The notes under the pieces: generated by a model | What the model was told of the DNA's origin: nothing | The model's input: the letters and a program-made list of their open reading frames with translations, nothing else | Databases searched by the model: none | Position numbers and translations under genes: made by a program | NCBI GenBank assembly: GCA_051881615.1 | Contig: JBJEQF010000013.1 | Span: 62,001 to 126,000 of the forward strand | DNA from: CAMFTQ01 sp051881615 | GTDB lineage: Bacteria; Bacillota; Clostridia; Oscillospirales; Acutalibacteraceae | Direction of reading: 5' to 3' | DNA: 64,000 bases | Part shown: positions 1 to 7,390 of the stretch, piece after piece | How positions within the stretch are numbered: the stretch's first letter is position 1 | How the letters are laid out: each line of letters opens with the position of its first letter

Positions 1-206
1 ACGGACTGTGCAAGAATATTGCCGTTTCTGTCGTAAATTGTGCCTGCTTGCGCCAGTCCCGAGCTTGTTGCGGTATGGCCGTTAAAGGGCTTTTGAACCC
101 AGTCCTCGTTTTGCGTAAAAAGTCGGAAGCACAGCACGCACATTCCCGCAAAAAAAGCCAAAGCCAAAAGAAAAATCAAAAAGCTTCTGTTAAGCGTTCT
201 TTTCAA
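1..206 (-). CDS. Penicillin-binding protein (PBP2/FtsI class), N-terminus only
   Basis: The first 68 codons of a minus-strand gene that runs off the left edge. It starts at a TTG seven bases after AAGGAGAG (214-221). It opens with a basic stretch and a hydrophobic segment (about residues 8-28), then an extracytoplasmic stretch containing TIYDRNGNILAQS. A GxIxDRNGxxLA stretch just after a single membrane anchor is the usual start of a class B penicillin-binding protein. It sits directly downstream of the FtsW-like gene, and an FtsW/RodA polymerase followed by its cognate transpeptidase is a standard pair in peptidoglycan synthesis. The catalytic domain is outside the window, so the class is inferred from this N-terminus and from context. 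Confidence 0.75.
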   Translation of the reverse strand, partial: MKRTLNRSFLIFLLALAFFAGMCVLCFRLFTQNEDWVQKPFNGHTATSSGLAQAGTIYDRNGNILAQS

Positions 207-242
207 TACTATGCTCTCCTTTCATATACCTGTGTGAAAAAA

Positions 243-1916
243 TTATCTGCGTTTGATTGCGTATGTTCTTTCGTCTGCCGCCTTGATAAATGCAAGAAGT
301 CCCCAGCAGGAAATCATACTTGAACCGCCCAGACTGATAAACGGAAGCGTAACGCCTGTAAGCGGTAAAATATCTGTCGCACCGAAGATATTAAGCGACA
401 TCTGAATTACAAGCAGACCTGCCGCACAGCAGGCAGAAATTGAATAAAACGTACTGCGGCTGCGTGTTGAGATGGCTCTTGCATAAAAGACAAGCGCAGC
501 TATTGCCGCCGCAATCGTCACAGCAATAATTATGCCCATTTCTTCGGCGATAATGCCGAAAACAAGGTCGCTTTCAGACGCAAATACATATTTTAAACAG
601 CCGTTGCCGATGCCTACGCCGAACAGTCCTCCGCTTGCAATATAGGTAAGCACCCTTGCCTGCTGATAAGCGTCAGACTGTGCATACTCCCACACGTGTC
701 CCCAGGACTCGAAGCGTTTTGCAACGTAAGATTTAAATTTCAGCACGATAGCTCCGCCGAATACTGCGCCCGACAGTGCAAGTATCAGCGTTTTGAAATC
801 GCCCGAGCGAGTAAAGGAAAGTATAAGAAACGTAGCAAAGAATATAAGCGCCGTTCCGAAGTCGCCCATCCACGCAAGCGCAAGCACACAAACGGCAGAA
901 AATACGATAAAAACAAACAAATCCCTTTTAGTCTGCGTTTTATCAAGCGTACCTGCGCCGACAAAGATATACGCGATTTTTACAAGCTCTGACGGCTGAA
1001 TTGAAATCGAACCGATTGTAATCCAGTTCTGTGCGCCGTTCTGAGTTTTACCGAAAACTATGTTTACGGCGATTAGCAGAAGTGCCGCTATCATCATCGG
1101 GGTTCTCAGCTTTATAACAATATCGGGATTCTGAAGGAATTTTATCATTATCATAAACAGGATTATTCCGCCTGTCATAGCTATCATCTGAACAAACGCC
1201 TGATGAACCACCTGACGGACAAGCAGCATTATTCCTGTTCCGCTAAGGAATAGTCCCAAGGCTTCAAGCTCAAAATTCACACGCTTGAAAAGAACTGTTG
1301 AAATAAAGAAAAATCCCCATTCTATGCTGGCTAATACGCCGAATACCATAAACGGCTGAAAATCCTGCACCTCAAACGAAAATGCAGCCTGAACCGCCAT
1401 AAACAGGTGAAAAAGCGTTATAAGCAGCATAAGCTTGTACTGCTTGATAACCGGCTTTTCCTTTGCTTTTTCAAAATAACGTGACGGCAAAAGCTCCTCG
1501 TCATAGCAGTCGCCCCGAAGCAACGTAAACTCGCTTGAGCCTATTCTGATTTTATCTTCAATATATACCTTTGTTCTGTCCTCAATCTGCTCGCCGTTTA
1601 CAAATGTACCGCCCTTTGAATCGGTATCGGCAACAAACCAGCCCTCTTCTCTTCTTAAAAGAACACAGTGGTCACGAGAAACTGTAGGGTCGTTTATTGT
1701 GATGTCACAGCCTCTGCCTCTGCCGATTGAGTTTTCCCAATACAAAACGGGGATTTTGTCGGCGGTTCTGTTATTAAAAAGCGTAACAAGCGGTTTTTCG
1801 TCACGTCTTTTTCTGCGCATTGAAGCATAGCACTGATAGACAATGACTATTGCATATACAGGCATAAGCACCCTAAGTGCAACTATTGCTATATCAAGAA
1901 TAACCTGAAGCTCCAA
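243..1916 (-). CDS. FHA-domain FtsW/RodA/SpoVE-family cell-wall polymerase
   Basis: SEDS-family membrane protein; the family polymerises lipid II into glycan strands with a class B PBP, whose gene follows 36 bp downstream. Residues about 5-30 form one membrane helix. Residues about 57-135 are a forkhead-associated domain with GR (65-66), S80, RDH (81-83) and GTFVN (103-107), the usual phosphothreonine-binding signature. The rest is the multi-spanning SEDS domain with PSELVKIAYIF, ESDLVFGIIAEEMG and LTGVTLPFISLGGSS. I chose TTG at 1916 because GGGGGTGG lies just upstream; the in-frame ATG at 1946 has no ribosome binding site and would translate that GC-rich motif as GGGG. The FHA fusion suggests control by Ser/Thr phosphorylation, which is inference. 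Confidence 0.9.
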   Translation of the reverse strand: MELQVILDIAIVALRVLMPVYAIVIVYQCYASMRRKRRDEKPLVTLFNNRTADKIPVLYWENSIGRGRGCDITINDPTVSRDHCVLLRREEGWFVADTDSKGGTFVNGEQIEDRTKVYIEDKIRIGSSEFTLLRGDCYDEELLPSRYFEKAKEKPVIKQYKLMLLITLFHLFMAVQAAFSFEVQDFQPFMVFGVLASIEWGFFFISTVLFKRVNFELEALGLFLSGTGIMLLVRQVVHQAFVQMIAMTGGIILFMIMIKFLQNPDIVIKLRTPMMIAALLLIAVNIVFGKTQNGAQNWITIGSISIQPSELVKIAYIFVGAGTLDKTQTKRDLFVFIVFSAVCVLALAWMGDFGTALIFFATFLILSFTRSGDFKTLILALSGAVFGGAIVLKFKSYVAKRFESWGHVWEYAQSDAYQQARVLTYIASGGLFGVGIGNGCLKYVFASESDLVFGIIAEEMGIIIAVTIAAAIAALVFYARAISTRSRSTFYSISACCAAGLLVIQMSLNIFGATDILPLTGVTLPFISLGGSSMISCWGLLAFIKAADERTYAIKRR

Positions 1917-2203
1917 ACCGCCACCCCCAAAAAATATTCTATACAATAATACGTAACTATACAGCTACACAGATTACATTTTACAACTTTATTAAATATA
2001 AGTCAACCGATACACAGACAAATTTAATATTTTTGGACTTTTGCCCTGTAATGCAAAAAGGCTTTTGATTTAAATATTCTTTGCAATCAGGTTTACCGTT
2101 TATTCTGTCATAAGCCTTGTGAAAAATCGGTTATCATTTAAGGCAATTAGACTGTATATTTTTGTGTCAAAAGGTAATTTGTAGAAAAATTTTAATAATT
2201 CTA

Positions 2204-2232
2204 TTGATTTTTTATTGATTTTATAGTAAAAT
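2204..2232 (+). promoter_or_regulatory. Sigma-A promoter of the phosphoribosyltransferase gene
   Basis: TTGATT (2204-2209), 17 bp, TAAAAT (2227-2232), ending 29 bp before the start codon. The rest of the 1917-2261 gap between the divergent genes is AT-rich with no other supported feature. Confidence 0.6.
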
Positions 2233-2261
2233 TTTAAGCAGTAAATCGGGAGGGAAAACCT

Positions 2262-2897
2262 ATGACTCAAATGTATAAAATCAGGACTAAAAATAAAAAC
2301 CTGTTTTTGCGTGTTGCAAAGGGTCACTTTGCAACCTCGCACAGCCACACAAATTACTACATAGACGTTACAACGCAAAAAACAAGACTGTCTGAGGCAA
2401 AAGCAGTTGCAAAGGAGCTTGTTTTTCATTACAACACAAATACAATTGTCGATACAATCCTCTGTCTTGACGGCACTGAGGTTATAGGTGCTTGCCTTGC
2501 AAACGAGCTTACAAAGGAGGATTTTGTAAACTTAAACGCACACCAAACTATATATGTTGTGTCGCCCGAATATTCATCGGCAGGACAGATGATTTTCCGT
2601 GACAATGTTGCTCCGATGATTACAGGCAAGCACGTTCTTATAATGTCGGCTTCTGTTACAACAGGCAAAACCGCTATGTCGGCTATTGAGGCTGTCAATT
2701 ATTACGGCGGCATTGTTGCCGGAGTTTCTGCGATATTTGCAACGGTTGAGGAATGTGACGGTTATCCTGTTAATTCAATCTTTAACCCGAGCAACCTTGA
2801 AAATTACAAGTGCTACAACTCTCACGATTGCCCGATGTGTAAAAACGGAGAAAAAATAGAGGCTCTTGTAAACAGCTACGGTTATTCAAAGCTGTAA
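2262..2897 (+). CDS. Orotate phosphoribosyltransferase-like protein
   Basis: Type I PRTase fold protein of 211 residues. It starts at an ATG behind GGGAGG. The Rossmann-like core reads TILCLDGTEVIGACLA and later HVLIMSASVTTGKTA, which is where PRPP-binding enzymes have two acidic residues before a TTG loop. Here the TTG is present but the acidic pair is replaced by S-A-S, so binding or catalysis may differ from true OPRT. The C-terminus has a Cys pair (DCPMC), perhaps a metal site. It is monocistronic with its own promoter and terminators, away from pyrimidine genes. It may be a paralogue or a salvage enzyme; the substrate cannot be read from sequence. Confidence 0.65.
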   Translation: MTQMYKIRTKNKNLFLRVAKGHFATSHSHTNYYIDVTTQKTRLSEAKAVAKELVFHYNTNTIVDTILCLDGTEVIGACLANELTKEDFVNLNAHQTIYVVSPEYSSAGQMIFRDNVAPMITGKHVLIMSASVTTGKTAMSAIEAVNYYGGIVAGVSAIFATVEECDGYPVNSIFNPSNLENYKCYNSHDCPMCKNGEKIEALVNSYGYSKL

Positions 2898-2915
2898 AGT
2901 CATTTCAAAATAATC

Positions 2916-2949
2916 AAGCCGAAGAGTACATACCGGTATTCTTCGGCTT
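2916..2949 (+). terminator. Rho-independent terminator after the PRTase gene
   Basis: Perfect 10-bp stem AAGCCGAAGA / TCTTCGGCTT with a 14-nt loop, followed by an A/T tract, 18 bp after the stop codon. Confidence 0.7.
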
Positions 2950-2972
2950 ATTTATTACTCTATAAAATCTAA

Positions 2973-3004
2973 GGAGTACCGCCCGACAGCGGTACTCCCT
3001 TTTA
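2973..3004 (+). terminator. Second terminator hairpin; copy of a repeated stem
   Basis: GGAGTACCGC, 6-nt loop, GCGGTACTCC, then CTTTT. The same stem with the same flanking bases (CTAA before it, CCNTTTNATTA after it) recurs at 56370-56396, so this hairpin seems to belong to a repeat family used as a terminator. Confidence 0.75.
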
Positions 3005-3033
3005 ATTATCAATATAGCAAAAAATAGCAATAT

Positions 3034-3090
3034 AAAAGGGCAAATGCACATAAATTTGTTGTAAATGCACATTTGCCTTTTGATATTTTT
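3034..3090. terminator. AT-rich inverted repeat, probable shared terminator
   Basis: An imperfect hairpin, AAAAGGGCAAATG against CATTTGCCTTTT, lies between the PRTase terminators and the 3' end of the minus-strand spoVM gene, with a T run on the plus side. It may serve spoVM from the other strand. Confidence 0.4.
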
Positions 3091-3136
3091 ATGAAATTTT
3101 AACAATAAATAATTTTGCCTATATCACATTTATTTT

Positions 3137-3226
3137 TCAGCTTACCTGCTTTTCCTTTTTGATTTTATAGATCTTTCTAAGCAAAAAAGAGAAAAATTTC
3201 GGGTTGTCAATAAGTATTACCTTCAT
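3137..3226 (-). CDS. spoVM: SpoVM-like spore-coat anchoring peptide (29 aa)
   Basis: A 29-codon gene starting at ATG 3226, five bases after AGGAGG, which is one of the best ribosome binding sites nearby. The peptide begins MKVILIDNPKFFSFLLRK and ends in a Lys-rich tail. It keeps the SpoVM landmarks: M-K start, Ile6, Pro9-Lys10-Phe11, an amphipathic middle with Arg17, and a basic end. In Bacillus, SpoVM is an amphipathic helix that senses the convex forespore membrane and anchors SpoIVA for coat assembly; Pro9 matters for this. An upstream in-frame extension to 3358 is possible but has no ribosome binding site. The spore protein gene at 55.5 kb makes a sporulating host plausible. The call rests on a short match. 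Confidence 0.65.
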   Translation of the reverse strand: MKVILIDNPKFFSFLLRKIYKIKKEKQVS

Positions 3227-3472
3227 AAATGCCTCCTGCTTAAAATAAGTGCTAATATTATAATTGTAATTGCCGCCACTACCATAACAAATTTGCAGGA
3301 AAAAATACTTGCCGTAAGTAAGCCTGCCCCGAACGCTATTGCAGATGAGCAAGCACATTTGCTCCTACACATAAGCATCACCCTCTGATATAATACTCAG
3401 ATATGCAAAAAGTGTGCGGCAAAAATTATTTATAAATTGCCGATTGTCAAAAGACTATTTGCAAGAAATAAA

Positions 3473-3501
3473 TTGAATAATCAAACGGTTAGTGATATAA
3501 T
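3473..3501 (+). promoter_or_regulatory. Sigma-A promoter of the RluA-family gene
   Basis: TTGAAT (3473-3478), exactly 17 bp, TATAAT (3496-3501), 30 bp before the start codon. Between spoVM and this promoter (3227-3472) I see nothing else beyond spoVM's own upstream region. Confidence 0.75.
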
Positions 3502-3531
3502 ACCGATAAGATTTATTCCGAGGAGAAGTAT

Positions 3532-4512
3532 ATGAGGACTATTGAAATCGGCAGAAATGACGCAGGCCAGCGGCTTGACAAATTTCTTTCAAAGCGTTTT
3601 AAAACTATGCCAAAATCGCTGATGTATAAGTACATCAGAACAAAATATATAAAGTTAAACGGTAAGCGGTGCGATATTTCGTCACAGCTTTGTGAGGGTG
3701 ATGTTCTCACGCTTTACATTAAGGACGAGTTTTTTGAAAAAGAGCCGAAGCAAAGCTATGATTTTGAAAAAGCGCCGACAGACCTTAACATTTTGTATGA
3801 GGACGAAAACATTATTCTGCTTGACAAAAAGCCCGGCATACTTGTGCATCAGGACGAAAGCTATCACTTTGACAGCCTTGTGTCACGCTTACAGCATTAT
3901 CTTTACAAAAAGGGCGAATACAATCCTAAGGACGAAAACTGCTTTTCGCCTGCACTTGCAAACAGAATTGACAGAAACACAGGCGGTATTGTAATCGGTG
4001 CAAAAAATGCAGAGAGCTTACGTATTCTCAACGAAAAAATCAAGAACAGAGAAATAAAAAAATTCTACCTTTGCCTTGTTTTCGGCAGACTTAAAAGAAA
4101 ATCTGCGCTTTTGCAGGACTACCTTGTAAAGGACGAAAAGAAAAACAAGGTAAGAGTTTTCAGAAACGAAGTGCCGAACAGCAAAATTATAAAGACAAAA
4201 TACACCGTTCTTGATGAAAACGAGAAGCTAAGTCTGCTTGAGGTTGAGCTGTTGACAGGCAGAACGCACCAGATAAGGGCGCATTTAGCCTCAATCGGCA
4301 ATCCGCTGTGCGGTGACGTTAAATACGGCGGAGAAAAAAGAAACAAGCCCATCGGACTGAAGCGACAGGCTTTGTATTCATATAAGCTGAAATTTGATTT
4401 TGAGGGCGATTCGGGAATTTTAAGCTACTTAAACGGCAGGGAATTCGAGGTTAAGGACGTGTGGTTTGAGCGTGACGGTAAAATTTATTTTCCGAACAAG
4501 CAATCAGACTAA
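3532..4512 (+). CDS. RluA-family 23S rRNA pseudouridine synthase
   Basis: A 326-residue enzyme that isomerises uridine to pseudouridine in RNA. Residues 1-60 are an S4 RNA-binding domain (GQRLDKFLS start). The catalytic domain holds ILYEDENIILLDKKPGILVH and the catalytic loop ANRIDRNTGG, where Asp147 is the nucleophile (RID in place of the common RLD). LLTGRTHQIRAHLASIGNPLCGDVKYGG is the usual C-terminal block, written here as positions 243 onward. Length fits RluC/RluD-type enzymes. It has its own promoter, and its last 9 bases overlap the convergent gene's 3' end. The exact target uridine is not predictable. Confidence 0.93.
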   Translation: MRTIEIGRNDAGQRLDKFLSKRFKTMPKSLMYKYIRTKYIKLNGKRCDISSQLCEGDVLTLYIKDEFFEKEPKQSYDFEKAPTDLNILYEDENIILLDKKPGILVHQDESYHFDSLVSRLQHYLYKKGEYNPKDENCFSPALANRIDRNTGGIVIGAKNAESLRILNEKIKNREIKKFYLCLVFGRLKRKSALLQDYLVKDEKKNKVRVFRNEVPNSKIIKTKYTVLDENEKLSLLEVELLTGRTHQIRAHLASIGNPLCGDVKYGGEKRNKPIGLKRQALYSYKLKFDFEGDSGILSYLNGREFEVKDVWFERDGKIYFPNKQSD

Positions 4513-5334
4513 CGTCATAAACGCCGCCATTGTTCCTCTTTTTCCGTTTGTTGCACGGTGACTCCACAGAAGCTCGCTGTTGCATTTTGTGCAAAGGTCG
4601 CTTACAGTGATATTATCGGGATTTACTCCGGCTTTTACTAAAATCTGCCTGTTTGCTTCAAGCAAATCTACCATAAATTTGCCGTCATTCTTCTCGAAAA
4701 CAAAGCTGTCGGTATCTAAGTCGCCAAGTGATAAAAAATTGCCGGCGCAGTCGCTGTCGACCTCATAACAGCATTTTGAAATTGCAGGGCCTATGGCGCA
4801 GATTAAATCCTTGGGGTCGGTTGAGCATTTCTCACGCATTGTTTCTACGACACGCTCGCCTATTCTGCCTGCCGTACCTCTCCACCCTGCGTGAGCAAGT
4901 GCTATTGCGTTGTTTTTGGTATCGACAAAAAACAGCGGTGTGCAGTCGGCATAATACGTCACAAGCGTAACTCCTTTTTTATCGGTCACAAGTGCGTCAA
5001 CGCTCTGCATATCACGCGGCTTGTAAATGCCTACGCCTGTGTTGTCATCTGTGACGTACCTTACAAAGGTGTGGTGATCCTGTGCCGAGGCTGTTAAGGT
5101 ATTATAATCAAAGCCGGCACTGTTGCAAAAACGCTTGTAGTTTTCTGTTACATTTTCGTCAGCGTCACCTCTGCCGAAGGACAGATTCATTGAGGTAAAC
5201 TCGCCCTCTGACACTCCGCCGAGCCTTGTTGAAAATGCGTGGCGGATAGTTTTTATTTCTGACAAGGAATTATATGTTAAAAACGACACACCGTTTACGT
5301 TGCAAAGAGTCATTGTGTTTGATTTTATCTGCAT
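4504..5334 (-). CDS. pgeF: YfiH/PgeF (LACC1) family purine nucleoside or polyphenol oxidase-like protein
   Basis: A 276-residue protein of the DUF152 family, which includes YfiH/PgeF (peptidoglycan editing) and LACC1 (purine nucleoside phosphorolysis and deamination). The metal-site motifs are visible: AQDHHTF (about 85-90), YADCTPL (128-134, Cys131) and LAHAGWRGT (147-155, His148). I start at ATG 5334 because GGAAAGG precedes it and the family begins near there; a further 21 in-frame codons upstream lack a site. In many bacteria this gene lies near division genes, but here it is alone and convergent with the pseudouridine synthase gene. Confidence 0.85.
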   Translation of the reverse strand: MQIKSNTMTLCNVNGVSFLTYNSLSEIKTIRHAFSTRLGGVSEGEFTSMNLSFGRGDADENVTENYKRFCNSAGFDYNTLTASAQDHHTFVRYVTDDNTGVGIYKPRDMQSVDALVTDKKGVTLVTYYADCTPLFFVDTKNNAIALAHAGWRGTAGRIGERVVETMREKCSTDPKDLICAIGPAISKCCYEVDSDCAGNFLSLGDLDTDSFVFEKNDGKFMVDLLEANRQILVKAGVNPDNITVSDLCTKCNSELLWSHRATNGKRGTMAAFMTLV

Positions 5335-5391
5335 ATTTTCATACCTTTCCAAATAGAATTCTAAAAATATTTTACTATATCGGCTCTTATC

Positions 5392-5420
5392 TTGCAAGTT
5401 TTATTTTGTCGTGCTATACT
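5392..5420 (+). promoter_or_regulatory. Promoter of the small Cys-rich gene
   Basis: TTGCAA (5392-5397), 17 bp, TATACT (5415-5420), 37 bp before the start codon. Confidence 0.65.
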
Positions 5421-5457
5421 AAAAGAAATACCGCACAACTTAAAAAGAGGGATGTAT

Positions 5458-5691
5458 ATGAACAGAGAAAGTAAAAAGTACAGAAAAAAACAGCTTTTCG
5501 GCAAAAATATTACACCAAGCTGCAAGTACTGTCAGAATGCAATTTTTGACAATGACGGCTTTATTTGTACTCAGAACAGGGTGCTTGATGACTGCAAGTG
5601 CAAAAAATTTGATTATAACCCAATGCTGAGAATTCCCGAAGCACCCGTAAGAAAAATTTACCAATTCAAAAAAGAGGATTTTGAAATTTGA
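5458..5691 (+). CDS. Small cysteine-rich protein, putative zinc-binding (77 aa)
   Basis: A basic 77-residue protein with AGAGGG six bases before its ATG. It contains CKYC (about residues 21-24) and later single Cys residues in ICTQNRVLDDCKCKKFDY, enough for one zinc ribbon. The N-terminus is rich in Lys/Arg and Tyr. I recognise it as a type of small conserved protein found in Clostridia but cannot name a function; nucleic-acid binding would be a guess. It is monocistronic, with its own promoter and a strong terminator. Confidence 0.7.
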   Translation: MNRESKKYRKKQLFGKNITPSCKYCQNAIFDNDGFICTQNRVLDDCKCKKFDYNPMLRIPEAPVRKIYQFKKEDFEI

Positions 5692-5704
5692 TTTTAGCCA
5701 TAAC

Positions 5705-5749
5705 AAAGGCTGTGCCTGACCGCAAAATAACGGTTTCGGCACAGCCTTT
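5705..5749. terminator. Bidirectional terminator
   Basis: Twelve-bp perfect stem AAAGGCTGTGCC / GGCACAGCCTTT between convergent genes, with T/A tracts on both sides. The same GGCTGTGCC stem is used after lysC (38153-38188). Confidence 0.85.
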
Positions 5750-5750
5750 C

Positions 5751-6047
5751 TTAATTTGCATAGTAATCAGCGGCACACTTTAGGTTCTGCTTCGCCCTTT
5801 GAATATGACGTGTTACAGTTGACTTGTTCAAATTCAGCTCCTTTGCTATTTCAGTCATTTTTTTGCCCTCGAAATAATACATCACAAGGCACTGTCTTTG
5901 CTTATCTGTCAGCTCCCTGTTTATTGCCTTTTTTAGCAAAAGCTTCATTTTGTTTATATCGCCTTTGTTTGTACCCCTGCTGTTATACCTGTTTAAGGAT
6001 ATGTAATCTATACCCTTTTCTGTAATAGGTAAATTTACCGTTCGCAT
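5751..6047 (-). CDS. Sigma-70 region 4-like DNA-binding protein
   Basis: A 98-residue protein. The C-terminal two thirds are a sigma region 4 type helix-turn-helix: LTDKQRQCLVMYYFEGKK followed by MTEIAKELNLNKSTVTRHIQRAK. No region 2 (core-binding, -10 recognition) is present, so it is not a full sigma factor. Small region-4-only proteins like this occur in Clostridia and in mobile elements as transcription factors. It is the second gene of a two-gene operon; GGGAGG precedes the ATG by six bases. The operon promoter carries a LexA-type box, so DNA-damage control is likely. Confidence 0.75.
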   Translation of the reverse strand: MRTVNLPITEKGIDYISLNRYNSRGTNKGDINKMKLLLKKAINRELTDKQRQCLVMYYFEGKKMTEIAKELNLNKSTVTRHIQRAKQNLKCAADYYAN

Positions 6048-6058
6048 ATATACCTCCC

Positions 6059-6256
6059 TTATTTTGCCTTGCTCATCAAATGCTGACCTGTAAGATACAG
6101 CTCATAGTAAATATATCTGTAGGCTGTAATCTGAGAATTCAGCGTCTTTGCCTCGTCAAAGGTTGCATTTTTCAGTCTTTTTTTCAATACCTCTATATTT
6201 CTTAATACCTTGTCTGCCTCGTCAAAATATTCATTTGACCATAATACATAATCCAT
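6059..6256 (-). CDS. Small hypothetical helical protein (65 aa)
   Basis: First gene of the operon with the sigma-like protein, 11 bp upstream of it, starting behind AAAGGATG. It is acidic to neutral with predicted helices (DEADKVLRNIEVLKKRLK and a Tyr-rich second half ending GQHLMSKAK). No domain is recognised. Its place next to a region 4 protein and behind a LexA-type box suggests a partner in the same response; function unknown. Confidence 0.6.
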   Translation of the reverse strand: MDYVLWSNEYFDEADKVLRNIEVLKKRLKNATFDEAKTLNSQITAYRYIYYELYLTGQHLMSKAK

Positions 6257-6347
6257 CTAAACATCCTTTCGATTTCTGATTTCATCTTGATACATAATAG
6301 ATACCATTCATTCGTCCTTGCATTGGGCGGGGTTATACCAACGCAAA

Positions 6348-6365
6348 ATAGAACATTTGTTCTAT
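6348..6365 (-). promoter_or_regulatory. LexA/DinR-type SOS box
   Basis: Perfect 18-bp inverted repeat ATAGAAC-ATTT-GTTCTAT with the Gram-positive SOS core GAAC-N4-GTTC (6351-6362). It begins 10 bp downstream of the -10 box of the minus-strand promoter, covering the transcription start region, where a repressor would block initiation. Confidence 0.7.
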
Positions 6366-6375
6366 CACATATTTA

Positions 6376-6404
6376 ATGATAGCAGAAAAATAAAAGGATT
6401 GCAA
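6376..6404 (-). promoter_or_regulatory. Sigma-A promoter of the small sigma-like operon
   Basis: On the minus strand TTGCAA (6399-6404), 17 bp, TATCAT (6376-6381), about 120 bp before the first gene, directly followed by the SOS box. Confidence 0.7.
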
Positions 6405-6484
6405 GTGTTTTGTTATATTTCTTAACAAATTCTGTCAGAGTACAATATTCCACACTTTGCTAAACAAAAAATAATTTTTGCATA

Positions 6485-6510
6485 AAAAAGGAACGTCCGA
6501 AAACGTTCCC
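6485..6510 (-). terminator. Terminator of the exonuclease gene
   Basis: On the minus strand GGGAACGT-TTTCGG-ACGTTCC then TTTTTT, 11 bp after the stop codon. Confidence 0.8.
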
Positions 6511-6520
6511 TAAAATATAA

Positions 6521-7390
6521 TTATTCAGTCTTTTTGTCCTTTTCCCTATCTTTATTAAGCTCAACAATTTTCTTTGAAATTACCACATCGTCAAACATCT
6601 GCTTGACAGAAATTCTGCCCATAAATCTTTTTTTACATTCGGGACATTCAAAAAACGCCCTGAAGCTTTTATTTCTGTTCTCCCATTTTGTCTTTCGTAC
6701 AGCTTCACAGCCGCATTTGTCGCAATTAAAAAAGAACTGCGATTTATCGACTGCACTGTCGTTTATATCGGTTATGAATGACGGCTTGAAGGTGAGCCTT
6801 TTGTAAAAATCATCGTCAACTGCTGATATGTATTTTTCAAGCTCTTCCCTATTATATAGCCTTTTAAAACATTCTGCGCTCAGCCCTGCGTCTGTGCAGG
6901 CTCTGTGCAGGTCAAGTCCGTCCTGCTCAATGCCTAAAAGCTCGGCGCAGGAGGACAGACCAAGCTGCTTTGATTTATCGTACACGTCAAGCATTTTTTC
7001 GCAGTAAAGCTGTAAATCGCAGTATTTCTTAATAAACGGAAGATTGTTACGGTTGTAATAATACTTGTAATTCTCTGCAAGAGCAAGTATATCGGACTTA
7101 CCCCACGTCATAAGCAGACTGTCGCCCAAAAAGCAGGCAAAATCTGACAATACGTGAGAAAACGTGTTACTCGACTGCTTTAATTGTTCAATAGAAATAT
7201 GCGTAAGCTCCTCAACGTGCGAGCTTAGCTTTTTGCCAATCTGCGGCTTAACAAGCTCTGAAAAGCTGTCTGTTATATTCAAATCATCATCAAGCTTAAC
7301 TGCGCCGAACTCGATTATTTCATTTATAAAACGTCTGCATCGCTTGCTGTAGGCGCCGTTCCATTCAAGGTCAAGTATAACTATACTCAT
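6521..7390 (-). CDS. DnaQ-like 3'-5' exonuclease (DEDD family) with zinc ribbon
   Basis: About 289 residues. The N-terminal 180 residues are an RNase T/DnaQ exonuclease: VILDLEWNG carries the first D-x-E pair, NEIIEFGAVKLD and LTHISIEQL follow, GDSLLMTWGKSD holds the second Asp region, and DLHRACTDAGLSAECF the HxAxxDA-like motif III. The C-terminus adds FFNCDKCGCEAV and FECPECKKRFMG, a four-Cys zinc ribbon. The ATG at 7390 overlaps the typA stop (TGATG), so the genes are translationally coupled; a GTG one codon earlier is possible. Likely substrates are structured RNA or DNA ends; not specified by sequence. Confidence 0.8.
   Translation of the reverse strand: MSIVILDLEWNGAYSKRCRRFINEIIEFGAVKLDDDLNITDSFSELVKPQIGKKLSSHVEELTHISIEQLKQSSNTFSHVLSDFACFLGDSLLMTWGKSDILALAENYKYYYNRNNLPFIKKYCDLQLYCEKMLDVYDKSKQLGLSSCAELLGIEQDGLDLHRACTDAGLSAECFKRLYNREELEKYISAVDDDFYKRLTFKPSFITDINDSAVDKSQFFFNCDKCGCEAVRKTKWENRNKSFRAFFECPECKKRFMGRISVKQMFDDVVISKKIVELNKDREKDKKTE

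Noticed and set aside
2100..2429. 109-codon minus-strand open frame over the PRTase start
   Set aside because: Cys/Phe-rich shadow frame without ribosome binding site, overlapping the promoter and first third of a well supported gene.
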